Part shown: positions 38,335 through 47,100 of the stretch, one piece after another
How positions within the stretch are numbered: the stretch's first letter is position 1
Layout: every line of letters starts with the position of its first letter
NCBI RefSeq assembly: GCF_012395255.1
Contig: NZ_JAAZQD010000003.1
Location: forward strand, 434,001 to 498,000
DNA from: Oleiagrimonas citrea
GTDB lineage: Bacteria; Pseudomonadota; Gammaproteobacteria; Xanthomonadales; Rhodanobacteraceae
DNA: 64,000 bases
Direction: 5' to 3'
Translations under genes and position numbers: made by a program
The notes under the pieces: model-generated
What the model was told of the DNA's origin: nothing
The model's database searches: none
Seen by the model: only the letters and a program-made list of their open reading frames with translations

Positions 38335-39495
38335 TTAGTTCGGAGGTGTGCCTGTCCCCGTTATGGTCTCTTCGTCGTCGTCGCTCAGCAGACCGACGTT
38401 GTCCAGTTCATGATCTCCTTCGGTCGGTGCCGGTCCCTCCAGGCGCACGCGCAAGGCCAGGTCGGTATGTGAATCGGCATGGGAAAGCGCATCGGCATAG
38501 CTGATTCGTCCACTGGCGTACAACTCGTACAACGAGTCATCGAAAGTCAGCATGCCGTGCTGTCCGCTCTGCTTCATCGCCTCCTTGATCGAAGACAGTT
38601 CGCCTTTCTCGATCAGTGACGCCACGTAAGGCGTCGACAACAGGATCTCCACCGCCGGCACGCGTTTGCCGTCGGTGCCGCGCAGCAGGCGTTGCGAGAT
38701 CACCCCCTTCAGGTTCAGCGACAGGTCGACGAACAACTGATGATGGGCCGAATCCGGGAAGAAATTGATGATGCGGTCCAGCGCCTGGTTGGCGTTGTTG
38801 GCATGCAGCGTCGACAGGCACAGGTGACCGGTCTCGGCATAGGCCATGGCCGCCTGCATGGTCTCGCGGTCGCGGATCTCGCCGATCATGATCACGTCCG
38901 GCGCCTCGCGCATGGCGTTCTTGAGCGCGCTGGCGTAGCTCAGCGTATCCAGTCCGACTTCGCGCTGATCGACGATCGAGCGGCGGTGCACATGTTCGTA
39001 TTCGATCGGTTCTTCGACGGTGAGGATATGCCCGCTGCGGTTGCGGTTGCGGTATTCGATCATCGCCGCAAGCGTGGTCGACTTGCCGGATCCGGTGCCG
39101 CCGACCATCAGCACCAGGCCGTTCTGCAGCATGATCAGGTCGTGCAGGATGGGCGGAAGGTTCAGTGCCTCGATGCCCGGGATGTTGTTGCTGATATAAC
39201 GCACCGCCACCGCGACATGGCCGCGCTGGCGGTAGATGTTGATGCGGTAGCGTCCGATGTCGGAGAGGGACAGCGCCAGGTTCATTTCCATTTCGTGCTC
39301 GAACTGGCGTTGCTGCTTCTCGCTCATCATGGCGTAGGCAATGTCGTGCACCGCTGCCGGGTCGAGTGGATCCTTCCCGAGGTAGCTGGTTTCGCCGTCA
39401 ATCTTGATGCTCGGTGGCGCTCCCGCCGAAAAGATGATGTCGGAGGCCTGGCGTTGCGCCATGAGGTGCAGGTATTCGGTCAACTCGATGCCCAT
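38335..39495 (-). CDS. pilU: PilU-type type IV pilus retraction ATPase
   Basis: A 386-residue hexameric secretion ATPase of the PilT/PilU group. The Walker A motif is GGTGSGKSTT (about residue 132), the Asp box is ILTVEEPIEYEH, Walker B lies in EAPDVIMIGEIRDRETM, and the His box is GHLCLSTLHANN. The N-terminal start LTEYLHLMAQRQASDIIFSAGAPPSIK and the extended acidic tail (LLSDDDEETITGTGTPPN) favour PilU over PilT. PilU supports retraction together with PilT. No pilT or other pilus gene is adjacent, so it is an orphan here. Confidence 0.9.
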   Translation of the reverse strand: MGIELTEYLHLMAQRQASDIIFSAGAPPSIKIDGETSYLGKDPLDPAAVHDIAYAMMSEKQQRQFEHEMEMNLALSLSDIGRYRINIYRQRGHVAVAVRYISNNIPGIEALNLPPILHDLIMLQNGLVLMVGGTGSGKSTTLAAMIEYRNRNRSGHILTVEEPIEYEHVHRRSIVDQREVGLDTLSYASALKNAMREAPDVIMIGEIRDRETMQAAMAYAETGHLCLSTLHANNANQALDRIINFFPDSAHHQLFVDLSLNLKGVISQRLLRGTDGKRVPAVEILLSTPYVASLIEKGELSSIKEAMKQSGQHGMLTFDDSLYELYASGRISYADALSHADSHTDLALRVRLEGPAPTEGDHELDNVGLLSDDDEETITGTGTPPN

Positions 39496-39889
39496 GTGCT
39501 CTGACTCCTTGAGTCGCTGCCACGATACGTCGATTCCCCGCTAGGATGACACGCTGCAGTCCCGTAGAAAAGCCGACTCGGCGCGTCTATCAGGAAGTGA
39601 TTTCAACCACTTGCGGGTGAACGTTGACCCACTCTCGACCGCTGGCTTCATGGTGTCAGGGACGGCGATCGGTGCATTTTTCATGGCCAATTCAAACGGA
39701 TGCAGGTGTATCCGCCACCGTTTCTCCGCTTTTTCAGATGCCTGAGGCGAGAGCGTTTGGCAAGGAGCGGCAACGGCTGCGGTGTTATCGATGCACTGTT
39801 TCATCGCTTCTGTGCTTTTGGGCCCAATGAAACTCATTGTCCCCAGCACCATTTTTTTCGCCATTTTTGATGGCGGACGCTTTATTTGA
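39496..39889. other. Region between pilU and cold-shock gene 2 with an unresolved small frame
   Basis: About 390 bases. A minus-strand frame starting at 39864 could encode 107 residues (MAKKMVLGTMSFIGPK at the start), but it has no ribosome binding site. The opposite strand reads as membrane-like segments with stops. Neither is convincing, and it may be a decayed gene. Confidence 0.25.
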
Positions 39890-39918
39890 TTGCTACCCCG
39901 CGAAATAGCGCGTACAGT
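39890..39918 (+). promoter_or_regulatory. Promoter of cold-shock gene 2
   Basis: TTGCTA (39890-39895), 17 bases, then TACAGT (39913-39918). The -35 is identical to that of gene 1, and the conserved leader again begins 7 bases downstream. Confidence 0.72.
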
Positions 39919-39924
39919 GGCTGC

Positions 39925-40061
39925 GCTGAGTTTCAAGGGTCACACTGAATCGTGGCCCGATGCTGTAGATTCAAGTTGCACTACATCGTTGAACCCTTTT
40001 CCTCCTTGCAACCAGCTTCCTGCCGCACAGCGGCTTTTCATCCGTTCCAAGGAGCAAAATC
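39925..40061 (+). promoter_or_regulatory. Long structured 5' leader of cold-shock gene 2 (candidate RNA thermoswitch)
   Basis: About 137 bases, nearly identical to the leader at 31622-31761. CTCCTTG (40002-40008) can pair with CAAGGAG (40048-40054) at the ribosome binding site. The pairing is unchanged where other bases differ. Confidence 0.7.
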
Positions 40062-40274
40062 ATGTCTCAGACCGAAACCGGTACCGTCAAGTGGTTCAAC
40101 GATGCCAAGGGCTTTGGCTTCATCAGCCGTGAAGACGGCGGTGAGGACCTGTTCGTCCACTTCCGTTCGATCCAGTCCTCGGGCTTCAAGAGCCTGCAGG
40201 AAGGCCAGAAGGTCTCCTTCGTGGCCGTCAAGGGCGACAAGGGCATGCAGGCCGATCAGGTTCAGATTCTCTGA
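40062..40274 (+). CDS. Cold-shock protein 2 (CspA family)
   Basis: A 70-residue OB-fold RNA chaperone with intact RNP1 (KGFGFIS) and RNP2 (DLFVHFRSI). It is a close duplicate of the protein at 31762, with changes such as ENGG to EDGG and a more charged VKGDKG loop. It has its own promoter, leader and terminator, all copied from or with the first gene. The duplication therefore covered the whole transcription unit. Confidence 0.96.
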   Translation: MSQTETGTVKWFNDAKGFGFISREDGGEDLFVHFRSIQSSGFKSLQEGQKVSFVAVKGDKGMQADQVQIL

Positions 40275-40292
40275 CCCGATCCGTCATGCAAG

Positions 40293-40323
40293 AAAAAGCC
40301 CGGCCATGTGCCGGGCTTTTTTT
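40293..40323 (+). terminator. Terminator of cold-shock gene 2
   Basis: Arms AAAAAGCCCGGC (40293-40304) and GCCGGGCTTTTT (40310-40321) around CATGT, followed by TT. Confidence 0.92.
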
Positions 40324-40381
40324 GTGTCCGAACAGCCACTTTGCGGCGGGGCTGTTTTCCCGTCCCGCTCTTCTCGAACAT

Positions 40382-41239
40382 CTACTGGGCCGTCGCCTCG
40401 GAATCCGGTGCCGCTTCGTCCTGCACCGTGGTGGATGATTCCTCGGAACGCATCAGGCTGCGACGTTTGAGCAGGAATACGATGGCCCCCACGGGCAGTC
40501 CGACGCTCAGAATCCAGGGGCTGTACAACTGCGCTTGAGCCCCCGCGCCGAACAGCTGGATGGTGAGGAGGTTGAAGTGCAGGGCACCAGTGGTCCAGTT
40601 CAGGGACAGTGACGTCACGCCGAAGAGGATGAACACGATCCACAACCATTTACGCCGGCGCATCGGGGTGCGGATGCAGCGAATCAGGGCGTAGAGAACG
40701 AGGAGTGGAACGCCGATGACGGCGGCCAGCATCGCGAAGTATCCCGGGCCCTTGCCGTACAGCGTGAAACAGTTGGCGTGTTCCACCGAATCGGTAAGCG
40801 GGTTGATCCACATGCCCGTGATCATGCGGCCGCGCTGGTCGACATGCTGCGTGACGGTGATCAGCACCCAGGCATGGCCGGGGTACTGGTATTCGTAGAT
40901 CAGTCGGGATGTTTTCCCGTCATTGTCACCGTTGAGCTTGCTCATGTGCCAGGCGCCAACCAGCTTGTGAGACAGCGGTTTGCCCGAGGGCAGCATATCC
41001 GCCATCTTCTTCAGCTTGGCCCGGGCGTCCGCTCCGATCTCGGTCGGGTCGAAGCGCTGCAAAAGCGTATCCAGATGACCTGTTTGCAGGTCATGAATGG
41101 CCTCTAGCGCCGTCTGCTTATCCGGCTTGCTGGTGAATCCATCAAGCATCGCCTGCTGACTACAGCCGGAGAGCGAGACCACGATCGACATCAGAAGCAG
41201 GAGCATGACGCCGAGGTGAGGGTGGAATTTGACGCGCAT
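40382..41239 (-). CDS. Lipoprotein with C-terminal membrane segments
   Basis: A 285-residue protein. The signal and lipobox LSGC place Cys26 as the lipid site. The mature N-terminal domain of about 130 residues (DKQTALEAIHDLQTGHLDTLL; LVGAWHMSKLNGDN) resembles the small alpha/beta NTF2-like or DUF3887-type folds often tied to membrane proteins. Three or four hydrophobic segments follow (about residues 170-188, 198-216 and 236-256), then an acidic tail. A GGGAAG site precedes the ATG at 41239. The role is unknown; topology suggests a periplasmic sensor tethered to the inner membrane. Confidence 0.72.
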   Translation of the reverse strand: MRVKFHPHLGVMLLLLMSIVVSLSGCSQQAMLDGFTSKPDKQTALEAIHDLQTGHLDTLLQRFDPTEIGADARAKLKKMADMLPSGKPLSHKLVGAWHMSKLNGDNDGKTSRLIYEYQYPGHAWVLITVTQHVDQRGRMITGMWINPLTDSVEHANCFTLYGKGPGYFAMLAAVIGVPLLVLYALIRCIRTPMRRRKWLWIVFILFGVTSLSLNWTTGALHFNLLTIQLFGAGAQAQLYSPWILSVGLPVGAIVFLLKRRSLMRSEESSTTVQDEAAPDSEATAQ

Positions 41240-41295
41240 AGATACTTCCCTGTGGTGTGATCGCGAACAGTCGCTCTGAGCCGTGCCAATGCTCG

Positions 41296-41323
41296 AAGAA
41301 ATTGTCCCTGGCACCTTTTATTT
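41296..41323. repeat. 28-base repeat element, copy 1
   Basis: AAGAAATTGTCCCTGGCACC and the following TTTTATTT. An identical 28 bases occurs at 41984-42011, and two degenerate versions lie near 41951 and 42200. Confidence 0.75.
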
Positions 41324-41446
41324 CGCTAGTACTCAAAACTGATTAATTTTGCCTGACGCCGTACTCTGATTTAGGAAGGCTTCAGTCTTGATTTTTGGAA
41401 GGATGTATAGTGGGGAGATAGTTGTCAACAGCTGACGGAAGGTGTT

Positions 41447-41836
41447 ATGCCACTGGTAAGAATTGATTTAAACGAAGGGCGTTCGGATAGTGAAATAAAA
41501 ACTATCATGGACACCATTCAAGATTGCGTTGTCGACGCCTTCAATGTGCCCAAAAGAGATCGCTATCAGATAGTGACCGAACACAAATCCGGACGTATGG
41601 TGCTGCTCGATACAGGGCTAGGGTTTGAACGTAGCGAAGACGCGATAGTCATTCAGGTCTTCACCAGCCCTCGTGCGACGGTAATGAAAACGAAGTTCTA
41701 TAAAGAGGTCACCGAACGGCTTGGCAGCGCCATCGGGCTATCGCCTAAAGATATTCTCATCTCAGTCACCACCAATACAGATGTCGACTGGAGTTTTGGG
41801 TTTGGAGAATCTCAATACCTAACGGGTAGCTTGTGA
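41447..41836 (+). CDS. Tautomerase-superfamily protein
   Basis: A 129-residue protein. The initiating Met is followed by Pro2, the catalytic base of the 4-oxalocrotonate tautomerase/MIF superfamily after Met removal (MPLVRIDLNEGRSD). A later segment (KTKFYKEVTERLGSAIGLSPKDILISVTTN) is the second helix and strand of the fold, so it is a fused or long tautomerase of the kind active on small keto acids. The gene is AT-rich and probably acquired. Its 3' end is duplicated downstream at 42062. Confidence 0.88.
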   Translation: MPLVRIDLNEGRSDSEIKTIMDTIQDCVVDAFNVPKRDRYQIVTEHKSGRMVLLDTGLGFERSEDAIVIQVFTSPRATVMKTKFYKEVTERLGSAIGLSPKDILISVTTNTDVDWSFGFGESQYLTGSL

Positions 41837-41946
41837 TAATGATTGAGTTGCAATAAATATCATCGCACACTTATCGCCTTGGCCCAAGAAAAGTACTAAC
41901 AAAAGCCCACGCCAGTGGGCTTTTTCATCTGCTTGATATTCAAGGG
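41812..41946. repeat. 135-base direct repeat, copy A (end of tautomerase gene and its terminator)
   Basis: The unit runs from the last 8 codons of the tautomerase through a terminator hairpin to TTCAAGGG. It is nearly the same as 42062-42196, with the same length. Confidence 0.85.
41901..41925. terminator. Terminator of the tautomerase gene
   Basis: AAAAGCCCAC (41901-41910), GCCA, then GTGGGCTTTTT ending at 41925. Confidence 0.88.
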
Positions 41947-41983
41947 TAAGGAGTTGTCCCGGGCAGGCGCCTTTTTGGTTGAC

Positions 41984-42011
41984 AAGAAATTGTCCCTGGC
42001 ACCTTTTATTT
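41984..42011. repeat. 28-base repeat element, copy 2
   Basis: Identical to 41296-41323. It lies between the two copies of the 135-base repeat. Confidence 0.75.
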
Positions 42012-42061
42012 AATCGGAGTGTTGGGCTCTTCGGAAAGTGCATCTGGAGCCGTTTTTTATA

Positions 42062-42196
42062 TCAATACCTAACGGGTAGCTTGTGATGATGATTGAGTTG
42101 CATTAAATCTAATTGCGCACTTATCGCTTTAGCCCAAGAGAATTACTAACAAAAGCCCACGGCAGTGGGCTTTTGCGTCTACTGGATGTCCAAGGG
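42062..42196. repeat. 135-base direct repeat, copy B
   Basis: A second copy of 41812-41946 at a distance of 250 bases. It includes the tautomerase gene end (TCAATACCTAACGGG) without the rest of the gene, and the terminator at 42151-42174. Confidence 0.85.
42151..42174. terminator. Duplicated terminator hairpin
   Basis: AAAAGCCCAC, GGCA, GTGGGCTTTT; the copy of the tautomerase terminator. It also faces the end of the minus-strand glycosidase-like gene and could end it. Confidence 0.75.
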
Positions 42197-42265
42197 GTGG
42201 GGAATTGTCTCCTGCACCGCTTTTGCAATCGGTTGTAAGTGATTCTGGCGTCATTTTTTTGTTTC

Positions 42266-43297
42266 TTATTGCGCGGGTGTGATTTCATTGGCCATGTACG
42301 AAAGAAGGGCTGTGGTTTTAGGGTAAGTGTTTGGGTCAAGTGTTACATTTCTATCAAAGTGCCAGTTCATGATCGCAATGATTGGCGCGGATTGGTGGTT
42401 CCAGATGAAGTCCCAATAAATCTGAATCTGATCATGAAGCTGTTGATCAGTCATGCCAAGAGACGCGGTGGACGGGGGTACCATCACCCATTTTTGGCTG
42501 GATGGATTACTGGGTGGGGCGACGTACGTGTACGTTGACCACATATCGCTATCCGACCAGTGATAATTATCAATGCCAATCCAGTCTGGCCTGCTGTTGT
42601 ATGTTGTTGGGCATCCAGTGGATGGCATTTGGTTTTGAATTTCACCTACATATTTTGCTGTGTGTGCTTGATTGTACGAAAGCACCGTAAATACGGGGAT
42701 GTTCAAGCCATAATGTTGCATGGCTTCTCTTAGGGTGCAGATATAACTCGGGTACCGGTAGCTGACATAATTTCCATTTTCCTGCAAAGCTTTATTGTCA
42801 AATGGCTCATCGATAAAGTAGATGGCGGACGGCTTATACGTCGCCTGCTTGATTGTCGCCACAATATTCCATATGTTTTGCCATGAACCTAATGACGTGC
42901 ATTGCTGGTCGTTGATGGCTCCGGGGCAGATATCTGTCCATAACGATCCGCTGGTTGTGCCAGATCCTGCATTAATGCCAAGTGCGCATGTGCCTGATGC
43001 GCAGGCGCTATCATCGAGTGTTTCGGTACGATGGACCACATTTAGGTTTGTTTTACTGAATCCGGTTGTGTATATAGCGTTTTTAGCGCTGCTAGGGTTC
43101 ATTGCTGGTTGGGTGAATTGATAATAATCAAGCCAGTCGTAACCATAAAACTTAATTTTTTGTGTTGGACTTGTTGTGCTGGATGGGGCGGTGGTGGTGG
43201 TTGGAGGGTTGTCGGGCGGGAGTGCGAATAATGCTTCGCTATAAAGCAGTGACAAAGATAATAGTGCCAATAGTTTGGTGCGCATAATTTTTTTCAT
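42266..43297 (-). CDS. Secreted glycoside-hydrolase-like protein
   Basis: A 343-residue secreted protein. The signal peptide (MRTKLLALLSLSLLYSEALF) is followed by a Thr/Ser/Pro linker. The remainder has the spacing of a TIM barrel: KIKFYGYDWLDYY, AIYFIDEPFDN with a candidate acidic catalytic residue, IPVFTVLSY, DWIGIDNYHWSDSD, and PIIAIMNWHFDRN. These resemble uncharacterised cellulase-like families. Several Cys pairs suit a periplasmic or extracellular site. The start at 43297 has AAGGA seven bases upstream. The DNA is clearly AT-richer than the core genes, which points to lateral transfer. Confidence 0.75.
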   Translation of the reverse strand: MKKIMRTKLLALLSLSLLYSEALFALPPDNPPTTTTAPSSTTSPTQKIKFYGYDWLDYYQFTQPAMNPSSAKNAIYTTGFSKTNLNVVHRTETLDDSACASGTCALGINAGSGTTSGSLWTDICPGAINDQQCTSLGSWQNIWNIVATIKQATYKPSAIYFIDEPFDNKALQENGNYVSYRYPSYICTLREAMQHYGLNIPVFTVLSYNQAHTAKYVGEIQNQMPSTGCPTTYNSRPDWIGIDNYHWSDSDMWSTYTYVAPPSNPSSQKWVMVPPSTASLGMTDQQLHDQIQIYWDFIWNHQSAPIIAIMNWHFDRNVTLDPNTYPKTTALLSYMANEITPAQ

Positions 43298-43595
43298 TTT
43301 CAGTTCCTTCATGGTTTATTTTTTCCAGAGGCGTGGTTTCATTTATTTTCAGAGGTTCTCTGTAAGGGGCGCCCTATTTTCGGATGCAGGAAGTAGGTGA
43401 TGACTGATTTCAGCCAGCATTCGTCATTCGTATGACAGTCACTAGCCTTCATATTCTGCGTCCAGCCCCTGTCGCGATGAGATTCCCCGATCAGCGACCG
43501 AAGGACACAATGTCCCAGTATCTCCATCCATCGCGCACGCTGCAATCAGGGAAATCCTACAAAAGTGCAGACCAATGCGCGATAGACAGGCAAAG
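43298..43595. other. Upstream region of the glycosidase-like gene
   Basis: About 300 bases, AT-richer near 43320-43420. Two short minus-strand frames (43339-43545 and 43442-43624) have no recognised domain or ribosome binding site and are not called. A TTTTGTAGGA motif at about 43555-43565 (minus strand) recurs near 37980. Confidence 0.4.
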
Positions 43596-43621
43596 AAAAA
43601 GCGGGCCGAAGCCCGCTTTTT
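43596..43621 (-). terminator. Rho-independent terminator of ppsA
   Basis: Arms AAAAAGCGGGC and GCCCGCTTTTT around CGAA. It lies 22 bases after the ppsA stop and works on the minus strand with a T-run. Confidence 0.9.
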
Positions 43622-43642
43622 CAATCACTTGCAGCCGAAAGT

Positions 43643-46030
43643 TCAGGTTTTCTTGTGCTTCGCTAACCGCAACCAGGTATCCACCACGGTATCGGGATTC
43701 AGCGAAACCGACTCGATCCCCTGATCCATCAACCATTCCGCCAGATCCGCATGATCCGACGGCCCCTGACCACAGATACCCACATACTTGCCCTTGGCAC
43801 GCGCCGTGGAGATGGCCATCGCCAGCAACTTCTTCACCGCCGGATCCCGCTCATCGAACAGGCTGGCGACGAGGCTGGAGTCGCGGTCGAGGCCCAGGGT
43901 GAGCTGGGTGAGGTCGTTGGAGCCGATGGAGAAGCCGTCGAAGATCTCCAGGAATTCCTCGGCCAGCAGGGCGTTGGACGGGACTTCGCACATCATGATG
44001 ATCTTCAGCGGCTTTTCGTCGCCGCTGTGTGCGCCTTGCTTGAGGCCGTTCTTTTCCAGCACCTCGACGACCTTGCGGCCTTCGTCCAGCGTGCGCACGA
44101 ACGGGATCATCACCCAGACGTTGTCCAGGCCCATGACCTCGCGGACCTTCTTCACGGCCTTGCATTCCAGACCGAAGGCTTCGCTGAAGCTGGGGTCGAC
44201 GTAGCGGCTGGCGCCGCGGAAGCCGATCATCGGGTTTTCTTCGTGCGGCTCGTACTTGTCGCCGCCGATGAGGTTGGCGTACTCGTTGGACTTGAAGTCG
44301 GACAGACGCACGATCACCGGCTTCGGGTAGACCGAGGCGGCGATGGTGGCGATGCCCTCGGCCAGGCGGTCGACATAGAACGCCACCGGGCCGTCGTAGC
44401 CGGCGATGCGTTCGTCGATCTTGGCCTTCACGTCGGCGGACTGCTTGTCGTATTCCAGCAGTGCCTTGGGATGGATGCCGATGTGGCTGGCGATGATCAT
44501 TTCCAGGCGCGCCAGGCCGATGCCGGCGTTGGGCAGCATGCCGAAGTCGAACGCGCGCTCGGGGTTGGCGACGTTCATCATGATCTTCAGCGGGGCCTCG
44601 GGCATGTCGCCCAGGTCCGTGGTGATGCGCTCGAAGTCGAGCAGGCCTTCGTAGATGTAGCCGGTGTCGCCCTCGGCGCAGGACACGGTGACTTCGGCGC
44701 CGTCGGGGATACTCTGCAGCGCGTTGCCGGTGCCGACGACGGCGGGCACGCCCAGTTCGCGGGCGATGATGGCGGCGTGGCAGGTGCGGCCGCCGCGGTT
44801 GGTGACGATGGCCGAGGCGCGCTTCATGATCGGCTCCCAGTCGGGGTCGGTCATGTCGGCGACAAGCACATCGCCGGCCTGGAACTGGTTCATCTGCTCC
44901 AGCGAGCGGATGACGCGGGCCTTGCCGGCGCCGATCTTCTGGCCGATGGAGCGGCCTTCGACCAGCACGTTGCCTTTCTGCTTCAGCTCGAAGCGTTCGC
45001 GCTGGGTGGCGCTGGCGCGGGATTTCACGGTTTCCGGACGGGCTTGCACGATGTACAGCTTGCCGGTGTTGCCGTCCTTGGCCCATTCGATGTCCATCGG
45101 ACGCTGGTAGTGCTTCTCGATGGTCAGGGCCTGGCGCGACAGTTCCTCGACGTCGGCGTCGGTGATGCAGAAGCGGCTGCGCAGATCGGCGGGCGTCTCT
45201 TCGATGCGCACGCGCTCGCCGTCGGTGTCGGAGTAGACCATGCGCTGCTGCTTGGAACCGAGCTGGCGGCGCAGCACGGCGGGCTTGCCGTCGCGCAGGG
45301 TGGGCTTGAAGACGTAGAACTCGTCCGGGTTCACGGCGCCCTGCACGACCATCTCGCCGAGACCGTAGCTGCCGGTGACGAAGACCACGTCGCGGAAGCC
45401 GGATTCGGTGTCCAGCGTGAACAGCACGCCGGAGGCGCCGATGTCCGAGCGCACCATCAGCTGCACGCCGGCGGACAGGAACACGTCTTCGTGCTTGAAG
45501 CCGTGGTGCACGCGGTAGGCGATGGCGCGGTCGTTGTACAGCGAGGCAAAGACTTCCTTGACCGTGTGCAGCACATCGTCGATGCCGGACACGTTGAGGA
45601 AGGTCTCCTGCTGACCGGCGAAACTGGCGTCGGGCAGATCCTCGGCGGTGGCCGAGGAGCGCACGGCGACGGCGATGTCGTCGGAGCCGGCCTGTTCGCA
45701 CAACTTGGCATAGGCGTCGCGGATGGCCTGGGCCAGGTCGTCGGGCAGGGCGGTGTCGACGATCCAGCCGCGGATCTCCTTGCCGCCGGCGACCAGTTCA
45801 TCGACGTTGTCCACATCCAGGGTTTCCAGACGCTTGCGGATGCGCTCGGCCAGACCGCTCTTCTCGAGGTAGGTCTGGTAGGCGTCGGCCGTGGTGGCGA
45901 AGCCGCCGGGCACGGACACGCCGAGCTGGGCCAGGTTGCCGATCATCTCGCCGAGCGAGGCGTTCTTGCCGCCGACCTTGGCAAGGTCGGTCATGCGCAG
46001 GCTGTCGAGCCAAAGCACCAGGTCACTCAA
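43643..46030 (-). CDS. ppsA: Phosphoenolpyruvate synthase
   Basis: A 795-residue gluconeogenic enzyme converting pyruvate, ATP and water to PEP, AMP and phosphate. The N-terminal ATP-grasp domain begins [23 protein letters not shown]. The phosphohistidine is in [15 protein letters not shown] (about residue 417). The C-terminal PEP/pyruvate barrel contains [12 protein letters not shown] and [17 protein letters not shown]. Length matches E. coli PpsA (792). The start is taken as TTG at 46030, since AAGGGAG lies 8 bases upstream and no ATG is nearby; this start is unusual. It is divergent from ppsR, which controls its activity. Confidence 0.95.
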   Translation of the reverse strand: MSDLVLWLDSLRMTDLAKVGGKNASLGEMIGNLAQLGVSVPGGFATTADAYQTYLEKSGLAERIRKRLETLDVDNVDELVAGGKEIRGWIVDTALPDDLAQAIRDAYAKLCEQAGSDDIAVAVRSSATAEDLPDASFAGQQETFLNVSGIDDVLHTVKEVFASLYNDRAIAYRVHHGFKHEDVFLSAGVQLMVRSDIGASGVLFTLDTESGFRDVVFVTGSYGLGEMVVQGAVNPDEFYVFKPTLRDGKPAVLRRQLGSKQQRMVYSDTDGERVRIEETPADLRSRFCITDADVEELSRQALTIEKHYQRPMDIEWAKDGNTGKLYIVQARPETVKSRASATQRERFELKQKGNVLVEGRSIGQKIGAGKARVIRSLEQMNQFQAGDVLVADMTDPDWEPIMKRASAIVTNRGGRTCHAAIIARELGVPAVVGTGNALQSIPDGAEVTVSCAEGDTGYIYEGLLDFERITTDLGDMPEAPLKIMMNVANPERAFDFGMLPNAGIGLARLEMIIASHIGIHPKALLEYDKQSADVKAKIDERIAGYDGPVAFYVDRLAEGIATIAASVYPKPVIVRLSDFKSNEYANLIGGDKYEPHEENPMIGFRGASRYVDPSFSEAFGLECKAVKKVREVMGLDNVWVMIPFVRTLDEGRKVVEVLEKNGLKQGAHSGDEKPLKIIMMCEVPSNALLAEEFLEIFDGFSIGSNDLTQLTLGLDRDSSLVASLFDERDPAVKKLLAMAISTARAKGKYVGICGQGPSDHADLAEWLMDQGIESVSLNPDTVVDTWLRLAKHKKT

Positions 46031-46220
46031 AACGGGAACTCCCTTGGGGTGAACGGACGCAACGCCCTGAAAACGGGTGAAACGCCATGAAAAGAATCGG
46101 TATTGTCGCCTGCCGGACCGTCTACAACAAGGTTTGCGGCGGCGTGCGTTCAGGACACGGGCGGTGCCGAGCGCGGCTCCGGTAGACTGCCGGGCACGTC
46201 TTCCAAGGAGTTTTCCGCGC

Positions 46221-47036
46221 ATGCGTCGCACGGTGTTCTTCATTTCCGATTCCACCGGCGTCACCGCCGAGACCATCGGTCATTCGATTCTGGCCCAGTT
46301 CGAGGGCATCGACTTCGACGCCCATCGCCTGCCGTTCGTGGACGATGCGGACAAGGCGGCGGCCGCGGCGCTGCGGATCAAGACCGCCTACGCCAAGAGC
46401 GGCATGAAGCCCATCGTGGTCAACACGATGGCGGATCAGGCGTTGTGCAGCGTGGTGGCGGGCAGCGGGGCGTTGATGATCGATCTGTTCGCGCCATTCA
46501 TGGGGCAGCTGGAGCAGGAGCTGGGCACCAAGCGCTCGGGCGCGGTGAACCGTTCTCACGGTCTGGTCGACACCAATCGCTACGACCGCCGCATCGACGC
46601 CACCAACTACGCGCTGACTCACGACGACGGCATGAGCACCAAGTTCGACGACGCCGACGTGATCCTGGTCGGCGTGTCGCGTTCGGGCAAGACGCCGACC
46701 TGTCTGTACATGGCGCTGCAGTACGGCGTGAAGGCGGCCAACTATCCGCTGACCGACGACGATCTGGAGCAGGACCATCTGCCGAGTTTCCTGCGGGTGC
46801 ACAAGCCGCGCCTGTATGCGTTGAATATCGACGCCGAGCGTCTGGCGCAGATTCGCTCCGAGCGGCGGCCGAACAGTCGCTACGCCAGTGTCGAGCAGGC
46901 GCGCTGGGAACTGGGCAGGGCGCAGCACATGTTCCTGACGCACAACATTCCGCAGATCAACACCACGCACCTGTCGATCGAAGAGATCGCCTCGCGCATC
47001 CTCAGCCACATGGGGCTGGAACGGGACGTGTTCTGA
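46221..47036 (+). CDS. ppsR: PEP synthase regulatory protein (bifunctional kinase/pyrophosphorylase)
   Basis: A 271-residue DUF299/PPDK-regulatory-family protein. [20 protein letters not shown] opens the protein, and the P-loop-like [15 protein letters not shown] is near residue 152. It ADP-dependently phosphorylates, and Pi-dependently dephosphorylates, a conserved Thr next to the catalytic His of PpsA to switch it off and on. The divergent ppsA gene, 190 bases away, is the expected partner. AAGGAG precedes the ATG by 10 bases. Confidence 0.94.
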   Translation: MRRTVFFISDSTGVTAETIGHSILAQFEGIDFDAHRLPFVDDADKAAAAALRIKTAYAKSGMKPIVVNTMADQALCSVVAGSGALMIDLFAPFMGQLEQELGTKRSGAVNRSHGLVDTNRYDRRIDATNYALTHDDGMSTKFDDADVILVGVSRSGKTPTCLYMALQYGVKAANYPLTDDDLEQDHLPSFLRVHKPRLYALNIDAERLAQIRSERRPNSRYASVEQARWELGRAQHMFLTHNIPQINTTHLSIEEIASRILSHMGLERDVF

Positions 47037-47100
47037 ACCTGTGCGTAAGAGCATGTCCGGTCTGTCGCGGCATCGACCGCGGCGATGCTAGCATCGGGCC

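Noticed and set aside
41812-42196. Possible integron attC sites at the tautomerase repeats
   Set aside because: CCTAAC strings occur, but the matching inverse core (GTTRRRY) and the internal L-box pairs are missing. The repeats are better explained as tandem duplication.
43751-46090. 779-residue plus-strand frame opposite ppsA
   Set aside because: It is the antisense of ppsA, which has all catalytic motifs; its own sequence is Gly/Ala/Asp/His-rich with no family features.
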